64,000 bases of DNA from contig NC_049561.1 of NCBI RefSeq assembly GCF_013368755.1, positions 620,001-684,000 of the forward strand, read 5' to 3'. This DNA is from Talaromyces rugulosus (lineage: Eukaryota > Ascomycota > Eurotiomycetes > Eurotiales > Trichocomaceae). The notes beneath the pieces were generated by a model. That model did no database searches. It saw only the letters and a program-made list of their open reading frames with translations, and was not told where the DNA came from. The position numbers and the translations under genes were made by a program. The stretch's first letter is position 1, and each line of letters opens with the position of its first letter. This document shows positions 58,060-64,000 of this stretch, piece by piece.

Positions 58060-60276
58060 ATGTCTCCAGATGGTTCGTATCCTTATCACTTCTTTGGGAA
58101 CCTACGGTTAGAGAATCCTCACAAGCATCTCAACGATGAGGAATTGGATAAGCTGAGGTCTTTGGAACCTCTTATTCATCAGCTGAGTCACAAATCGAAA
58201 GGTAAAAATCTAAAGCCTCTCCTCCTTAACAACCTTGTACTAATCCTTTGACGCATTCAGATTCTTGTTTCAACATAGAGAAAGAATTCAAGGCGTTCAC
58301 CGAGAAAGAAGTTGGGGCTTGGCTAGCATTGGGTGTGAAGAGGCCACCACAACATCTACTCCATCCCAGTGGCGAGATCGATTCCCCTGTTGCATGCCAT
58401 TTGCATAATCCTACTTTCTATGTCAAAACCCCAGAATCACAAGAAACGGACAATATTTCAAACCCTTGTATTCGACAGCTCCATCAAGCGGGGTTTTCGT
58501 CAAAGAATTGCTTTATTTTTGATGATATTTGTCGAAGGGATCGCACTGAAGATGTTTTGCTCTTCTACACCAGCGAAATTCTCCAGATACACCAAGAATT
58601 CATGCTTTCAATTCGAAAGGCGATGGGTGCCAAAGTTGAAATATTCTTCGGAAAAAATGTTCGTGAAAAGATGGAAAAACAGTTGGAACTTGTTCCCCTC
58701 AGGCTATGGGGAGAATTCCGGGACGTGGAAATCTTTCTAGAAATGCAAGACCAGACTCTACTGAGATTTGTCCTGTTTGTTTGCCATCCGCAATTTTTTT
58801 TCTATCACGGAGCAACATCAGAATCCGGTCTCAAATTCAGGAAAACACAAGGAAGAAAGCAAGTTAGGTGGTATCGAGGCAGTATCGAACTTTTACGAGC
58901 ACGTTCATATCCCACACAGATACGGTCAATTTGATAATTCTAGTAGGGAGATTGTGCGACAACTAGAGAAAAACGCGACCGAGCAATTGAAAATGGCCTT
59001 TCCCGTGAGATATGAGGAGCTCGAGTTATCTGTCAAGGCACTTGTTGATAAAGTGGAGTTCAGAAACGAGGGTCAGCCACTAAAACTCCTGGTAATTTGT
59101 CCTTATACAATTTATTATTGGGTGAAGGGGGGCTCGAAGAGGTAAATCAGATCACCCAAACATTTTATACCACAGGCTTTTCGGCTTTTTAAGTCCTAAT
59201 GCCAGTTTAGTATTCGAACCGTGTGGCACTGATGACACAAAGCTTTTTGGAAGCGACTAGGAAAAGCTTCGGTGAGAATGTGTCTTATCATGCTATAACT
59301 CAAGGAGAGTGCCTTTCAGATTCAATCGATGGGTGGGAATGGCTTGGTGAGCTCGATCAAATACCCGAACCACTTCTGTCCTGGATCAAGAGTCAGGATG
59401 GGTTACGAATTGACCGGAAACTTATCTCTTCCAAAGAAGAGCTAGTACTTGCCTATCAGTTCCTGTCGCCCCTTGATGAGGATATGCTTGACACAAATTG
59501 CACTCAAAGTGGCCACAATGTACATCTCAAAAGTGAAAAAGGAGAGGCGGTTAAGTGTGCAGGATCTCATGTTCCCGGCCACTGAGCCATACAACATCAT
59601 CCAACGAAAATGCTCAAAATGTGATAGGCGAGTTTTGGATGATGCATTCGCTTGTTTTGCGGTAGCAGACGCAAAGAAATATGTTGTGTGGTATCGCATG
59701 AATAGCTGTGGACGTCCAGACTGCCGCGTCGATGGACAGGCAATCCTTGTCCCGCTCAGCCCGCACCAGGAATATCGCATGGCCAGACATAAAGATCTGC
59801 TGTGTTTAAGAACGGCTGCATGGGAACGACATCTAGTACGTTGTTTACCTCAAGAACTAAGCGGCCTCCCAAAGCAAGTAGCTACAACTTGCGAAGCTTG
59901 CAAGAAGCAGGACTGCTTTGACACCCGGCCTCGTTGGACATCCGAAAACTCTAGTCGGTATGTAGTACGAGTACAAAGTTGCTCGAACTGCAAAAAGCAA
60001 TTCAGTTCTTTTATTCCAACTGACTCTAGCATTCCCACAATTTTGAAGTGTGCTTTGTCAAAGAAATGGGACAATCTGGTTGCCGCCGGCATCAATGCAG
60101 ATGAGTATCCCCGATGTCCAAATATCTTATGGTCACACAAACAACACAAAACCAAGCTTCGAGAGCTTATTGCTGCAAAAAAAAGAGCGATAGCAGATGA
60201 TAACGATGAGCAGCCAACACAGTCAGTTAAACTCAGGAGAGTATTCACCTCGAAAGGGAAGTTTGGAAAACTATGA
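58060..60276 (+). CDS. Unknown CxxC-rich protein, reading frame broken by a one-base shift in a T8 run
   Basis: Model: 58060-58201, 58261-59091, 59211-59519, 59563-60276. Splices AAAG|GTAAAA, CTG|GTAATT...TTTAG and AAT|GTACAT...GCAG keep phase. The frame is continuous (about 664 residues) only if one T is removed from the T8 at 58794-58801; as written, the first frame ends at 58934. The pseudogene at 2.3-3.5 kb reads straight through the matching position, aligning with the post-shift frame, so the shift is secondary, or an assembly error. Visible features: an N-terminal YHFFGNLRLENP block, GFSSKNCFIFDDICRRDR, and a C-terminal part with CSKC, CEACKKQDC and CSNC pairs suggesting zinc ribbons, ending in a Lys-rich tail. 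I do not recognise the family. Confidence 0.65.
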
Positions 60277-60601
60277 TCTAGTTAGATGTGATTGCATCCG
60301 CATTGCTTTTTTCGCCACCACAGGCCCTTATTAGGAAATATTAGGATTTCAGTGACCGGCAATTGGACCTTTCAAGTTGTTTGATACGCTAAAAAGGTTA
60401 CTACCTTTGTTTAGCAATCTATATTCCTCACTAATTCTTCATCCCGGTTCATCCAAAGAAAGATGCACTAGCTACCTTCACACCACTTACTCTTCCGATG
60501 TTTAACTTCGATATCGAACATTGGACAATGTCTTTTTTTTTTGTTTTTTGAGATAAAAAAATAACAATGCATGTAAGGATTCTGTGTACGAAAAAAAGAA
60601 A
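60277..60601. other. Spacer with Pol III terminator of the first tRNA gene
   Basis: No gene seen. The A7 run at 60592-60598 is the T7 terminator of the minus-strand tRNA at 60602-60750. A second longer T-rich tract lies near 60531-60548. Confidence 0.5.
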
Positions 60602-60750
60602 TGACTTGTGCCAGGCTCGATCTGGCGACCTCTTGTGGTCTGACATTACAATATTGCAAGTGTTAGACAAGCGTGATAACCTGATATTTGTTAGATGAAA
60701 GCTTATGATTCGTTTGAAGGAAGGAGACTAACCAACTACACCAACAAGCC
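60602..60750 (-). tRNA. tRNA-Val(AAC) with canonical intron and a D-loop insertion, copy 1
   Basis: Read on the minus strand, the acceptor 5' arm GGCTTGT pairs with 3' ACAAGTC, with discriminator A73. Anticodon stem CTTGT/ACAAG and T stem GCCAG/CTGGC are perfect. The D stem has G10-C25, U11-A24 and G12-C23. The anticodon loop is CUAACAC, giving anticodon AAC. A 23-nt intron follows A37, with G at intron position -3 able to pair with C32 (the A-I pair used by the tRNA splicing endonuclease). A second, 52-nt segment interrupts the D-loop between G18 and G19: it starts GTTAGT, has CTAAC near the end, and ends CAG. T7 terminator follows. 74 nt remain after removing both inserts. Confidence 0.8.
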
Positions 60751-61036
60751 ACGATGATTGGAGGAAACAATTATAATTTGAATCTTATTTCATCTCTAAA
60801 TCACCTTGCAACGATGTTAAAAAACCGGGGTGGCCCTAGAAAATAGAATAGGAATAAATATTGCAGGTAAAAAAATGAGTTCGATTCACTACGTATATTT
60901 AAGGTTTCTTTGCCAGTATTAGGATCATCTACTAGCCAATATTTTTATGATAACAAGATTCAAGTAAAGGACCCTCAGGACGAACACGCCAAAAAAGATA
61001 CTGGAAGGACGAATGGAACATCGAAGCAAAAAAAGA

Positions 61037-61187
61037 TGACTTGTGCCAGGCTCGATCTGGCGACCTCTTGTGGTCTGACATTACAATAAGTTGCAAGTGT
61101 TAGACAAGCGTGATAACCTGATTTCTGTGAGACAAAGTTTGTGGGACAACGTTGAGAGATGCTACTAACCAACTACACCAACAAGCC
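61037..61187 (-). tRNA. tRNA-Val(AAC) with canonical intron and a D-loop insertion, copy 2
   Basis: Same cloverleaf as the gene at 60602-60750; the 74 mature positions appear identical. The D-loop insertion is again 52 nt, GTTAGT...AATCAG, with CTCAC in place of CTAAC near its end. The intron after A37 is 25 nt and keeps G at -3 opposite C32. A T7 terminator follows (AAAAAAA at 61029-61035 on the plus strand). The sequence upstream of the gene is unrelated to that of copy 1, so this is not simply a long recent tandem duplication. Confidence 0.8.
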
Positions 61188-61349
61188 GTGTTGGCTGCCA
61201 AAGAGATTTATCTCTTATAAGGTAAAGTCTACATTTCGACGGAAAAATAGACCAATGACACATGGCGGCAGCGGTGGGGCCATGTTAAAAAAATATATAT
61301 ATGGAGAAAAGGTTTTGGTCGAATCGGTAAATGATTTTACCAAAAATAA

Positions 61350-61502
61350 TGACTTGTGCCAGGCTCGATCTGGCGACCTCTTGTGCTCTGAACTTTGCAA
61401 TATTGCAAGTGTTAGACAAGCGTGATAACCTTTTGTTGTCGTTAGATAAGAGTTTGTTGAACACTGGGATCAGAAAGAACTAACCAACTACACCAACAAG
61501 CC
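61350..61502 (-). tRNA. tRNA-Val(AAC) with canonical intron and a D-loop insertion, copy 3
   Basis: Third member with the same mature 74 bases. The D-loop insertion is 55 nt, starts GTTAGT, contains CTAAC and ends AAAAG. The intron after A37 is 24 nt, differs at several bases from the other two, and still has G at -3 opposite C32. A T5 terminator follows (AAAAA at 61343-61347 on the plus strand). All three genes are transcribed leftward, with 286- and 162-bp spacers. Confidence 0.8.
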
Positions 61503-61990
61503 ATGTTGTTGACGGAACTGCCGAGATAATGCTAATTATTCGTGTACTCACCGTGGCAGACAACCGTCCGTCGCCGTTTTTGAAAACAGGAACCTAGGAC
61601 TTTATGAATCTAAATTTAGCTTTAGCTTGTGAAATATCTTATATATATACTAGGTTTAATAATAGTGCGATAGGCCAGCATATACATATGTGATTGAATT
61701 GGTGCTAGATACCTAAGGCATTATCAATTAATACTCAAATACCAATCATCCAAAATATATCAATTGATATTGTCCCATCAATCCCAGGACATACATGTAT
61801 CAATTGATAGATTTGACAACATTGTTGGAAATTATCAAAATTTATAGGCCTGGAGAATACCCAAGTTTTACATTGACTTGTGGCCATATGAATTTTCCGA
61901 CATCTGGAATAGACACCAGTCTATCTAGATCGCCATCTAGATACATGTAGCCTTACATCGCCCAGTACATGTAAATCTCCATTTCGTAAA
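61503..61990. other. AT-rich spacer between tRNA genes and ABC transporter
   Basis: No gene. Two ATCAATTGATA motifs at 61759-61769 and 61799-61809, and several ACATGTA palindromes (61790, 61940, 61966). Confidence 0.5.
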
Positions 61991-64000
61991 CTAATATCCG
62001 CCACTATTAAGAAGCGTGCTAAAGATGCTATCTTTCCGACTAGCCAGAACTCCAGGTCTATCCATCTCCACTACCTTTCCCCGATCTAGACCGAAAACTA
62101 GATCATGGCTCAAAAGAGTGTGGACACGATGTGCAACCGTAAGGACAGTACATGCACGAAAGGGATCCTGCTGTAGAAGGTCCTGCACACCGGCGTCGGT
62201 TTTCATGTCGACGCTACTCGTACCTTCATCAATCAATAAGATCCTGGCGTTACTTGCTTTTATTTTAAGCATCGCACGTGCAATTTGTAGCAGTTGTTGC
62301 TCTCCGCGAGAGAGCGATAGAGTGTCGTTTATCTCGGCATCTAGCCCGCCTCTTTCGAGTAGCACACCATCCCATATTCCAGCTCGGTCGAGAGCTGCAA
62401 TGATGTCTACGTCGGGTAGGGTTTCGGTAGGATCTAGATTGAATCTGATTGTACAGCCAACCATGATGAATGGTGCCTGGGAGATGGTGACAAGCCTTTC
62501 GCGGACTGTGTCCGGGGAGAGAGTAGCGAGGTCAATATCGTCGATAACAATTGACCCGTGGGTCACAGTGAGCATGCCTAACAACGTAGATAGTAAAGAA
62601 CTCTTTCCACTAATTTATTACACGGTTGAAGTTAGCTGAGACTAGTAATCCTAACACTCAGTAGGACTCTTAAGGTAATGATGGACTCTTAAGGTAATGA
62701 TCCTTACCTCCCAGTACGTCCGTAGATACCGATTTTCTGACCTGGCAAACATTTCAGTGAAACATTGCTTAGTATCGCTGCTTCGGAACTTTCGTGGTTC
62801 ATTAATAATGCGAACAAAATTTAGTCATGGCTTACTGCGAAATACATACTTGTATTGTGCAGTAATTTCCGAGATATTAATAGCCCCCTGACTTGGCCAG
62901 TCGATGGGAACTTCTTCTCCCTGCTCAGTTGAACTTTCACGTGGTACTGTACGTTCAAAATCTTTGACTCGAAAAATGGAACCAAGGGATATCTCCAGTT
63001 GTGTCCAACCCAATATGAGAGACGAAAGGCTACCATTGAAGGCTTCGTAAAGACAAGTTAGCTGGGTAAGTATATAGTGGCCATGACCCTTTAATGGGCA
63101 CTATCATCAAAGTTACGTTCCACCAATAAGACATACCGAGAATGCTATTAAGCGATACTCCAAGCAATCCGACACTCGTTGTATGTCTTAAAGACACAGC
63201 TAAACTGACGACAATGACCGCTTCGGCAGCGACGATGAGATTCAAGACCAAAGTGAGCCAGCGCTGAATGCAATTAAGCATATAATACGTGCGCTGGGTA
63301 GCATCCAGAAATTTTGAATTGGCGACTCGAAAATCTGCTTCCCAGCCAAATGCCTGGATTGTAGCGAGACCCTCGATAGTGTCAAGAATATGGGAGTACA
63401 ATGGACTTCGGCTTTCTAGATCCAGTAAACGGAGTTGTCGCGATGTTTTCAGATAGAAATGCTGTAAAACAAAGAGGGAGATAAGCAGGAAAGGCACAGA
63501 TATTGCCATGTACTTTGATCCGGTTGCAATTAATGCAGCATTCGCAATTGAAGAAAAGAGATCTGGATTTATTAGCAATAAGATCGATAATGGCGAGGAA
63601 GTATTTCCAGAGTTCGGGTGGAATGGTGGAATGGTAGGGGTCTTACTTGAGACTGTTATTAAGATGCCAACGGGCAAATCGCTTTCTATAAGGGTCATAT
63701 CCTGGCTAAACCGATTTAGTATTGATCCGATGTTGGTGGTGACTAGGAATTGAGGCGTTGCCCTTAAGATGTCAGTAGTTGATTGAGACGTGAGAGCAAA
63801 TATTGAACGTACATCATGACAGTCTTTAGTACGACATAATGGAGACGGCGCGCTGTAGAGGGCGAGATCAGAACAAGTATAGCCCTGTCGCTTTGTTAGG
63901 AAATGTAAAAAGATATTTTTTGTTGGACATAACGGTTCACCAAACATAGCCACCATTTCCGACTGTGTTGCCTATGGCGAGGAGGAAATAAACCGTGACA
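61991..64000 (-). CDS. ABCC-type (MRP-like) ABC transporter, C-terminal half, cut by the window end
   Basis: ATP-driven membrane exporter. Exons on the minus strand: >64000-63941, 63884-63813, 63762-63647, 63562-63137, 63042-62850, 62788-62708 and 62609-61991. All phases agree through to the stop at 61991. The first part is the end of the second transmembrane domain (ATPQFLVTTNIGSILNRFSQ, ESRSPLYSHILDTIEGLATI). The second nucleotide-binding domain has Walker A GRTGSGKSSLLSTLLG (split by an intron), signature LSLSRGEQQLLQIARAML, Walker B ARILLIDEGTSSVD and an H-loop AHRVHTL. The YNSEAAILSNVSLKCLPGQ strand before Walker A is typical of ABCC proteins. The start lies beyond 64000. Confidence 0.9.

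Noticed and set aside
59142..59175. A 34-nt GTAAAT...CACAG intron as an alternative to the 119-nt intron in the CxxC gene
   Set aside because: Too short for fungal splicing, and it leads to a stop after about 28 codons; the 59092-59210 intron joins the long downstream frame in phase.
60449..61425. Protein-coding frames of 60-90 codons sharing similar peptides across the tRNA region
   Set aside because: The shared peptides are translations of the repeated tRNA sequence and not a protein family.
60602..61502. Interpretation of the tRNA trio as tRNA-derived SINE copies
   Set aside because: SINEs keep only the promoter half and diverge in stems; here every stem, the discriminator, the anticodon-intron pairing and a separate terminator are kept in all three, and there is no shared tail or flanking duplication.
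1..64000. CRISPR arrays, rRNA genes or bacterial-type operons
   Set aside because: No regularly spaced repeats or rRNA-like segments were seen, and the gene structure is clearly that of a fungal nucleus.

Overview
This window is nuclear DNA from a filamentous ascomycete, most likely a Eurotiomycete of the Aspergillus/Penicillium/Talaromyces type (class inferred from gene content and style, species not determined). The reasons are many short GT-AG introns (about 45-90 nt) with CTAAC-like branch sites, Zn2Cys6 regulators, a GPI-anchored GH72 wall enzyme, secreted tannase and GH3 enzymes, and AT-rich degenerate LTR retrotransposons. Gene models were built by hand from splice signals and reading phase. 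Most add up to a continuous frame, but none has transcript support.

Layout. 0-2 kb: two unrelated degraded LTR-retrotransposon pieces, one with a gypsy chromodomain/integrase tail. 2.3-3.5 kb: a broken, internally deleted copy of an unknown gene family whose longer copy lies at 58-60 kb in the opposite orientation. 4.7-34.5 kb: a mostly housekeeping block with aldehyde dehydrogenase, a 19-exon CTP synthase, a membrane protein, a 5.4 kb gene-free convergent gap, a GH72 glucanosyltransferase, Mre11, an F-box/WD40/UIM protein, a Zn2Cys6 regulator divergent from a short-chain dehydrogenase, an amino-acid/GABA-type permease and a PEBP protein. 34.8-57.2 kb: an accessory block with two small secreted proteins, a wax-synthase-like acyltransferase, GH3 beta-glucosidase, tannase, a quinone-oxidoreductase-like MDR, a heme-thiolate peroxidase, a secreted lipase, a Zn2Cys6 regulator, an FAD monooxygenase and an MFS transporter. 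This reads as a plausible plant-phenolic/tannin/glycoside utilisation neighbourhood, but co-regulation is an inference. 58-64 kb: the unknown CxxC-rich gene with a one-base frameshift in a T8 run, three tRNA genes, and the 3' half of an ABCC-type transporter cut by the window end.

The most unusual signal is the tRNA trio at 60.6-61.5 kb. All three fold as the same tRNA-Val(AAC). Each has a normal intron after position 37, a poly-T Pol III terminator, and in addition a 52-55 nt insertion between G18 and G19 of the D-loop that looks like a tiny spliceosomal intron (GTTAGT start, CTAAC/CTCAC near the end, AG end) and is bounded by a GGTTA duplication. The 74 mature bases appear identical in the three copies while both inserted segments have diverged. 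Nuclear tRNA introns in fungi are known at 37/38; I know of no described D-loop intron of this kind.
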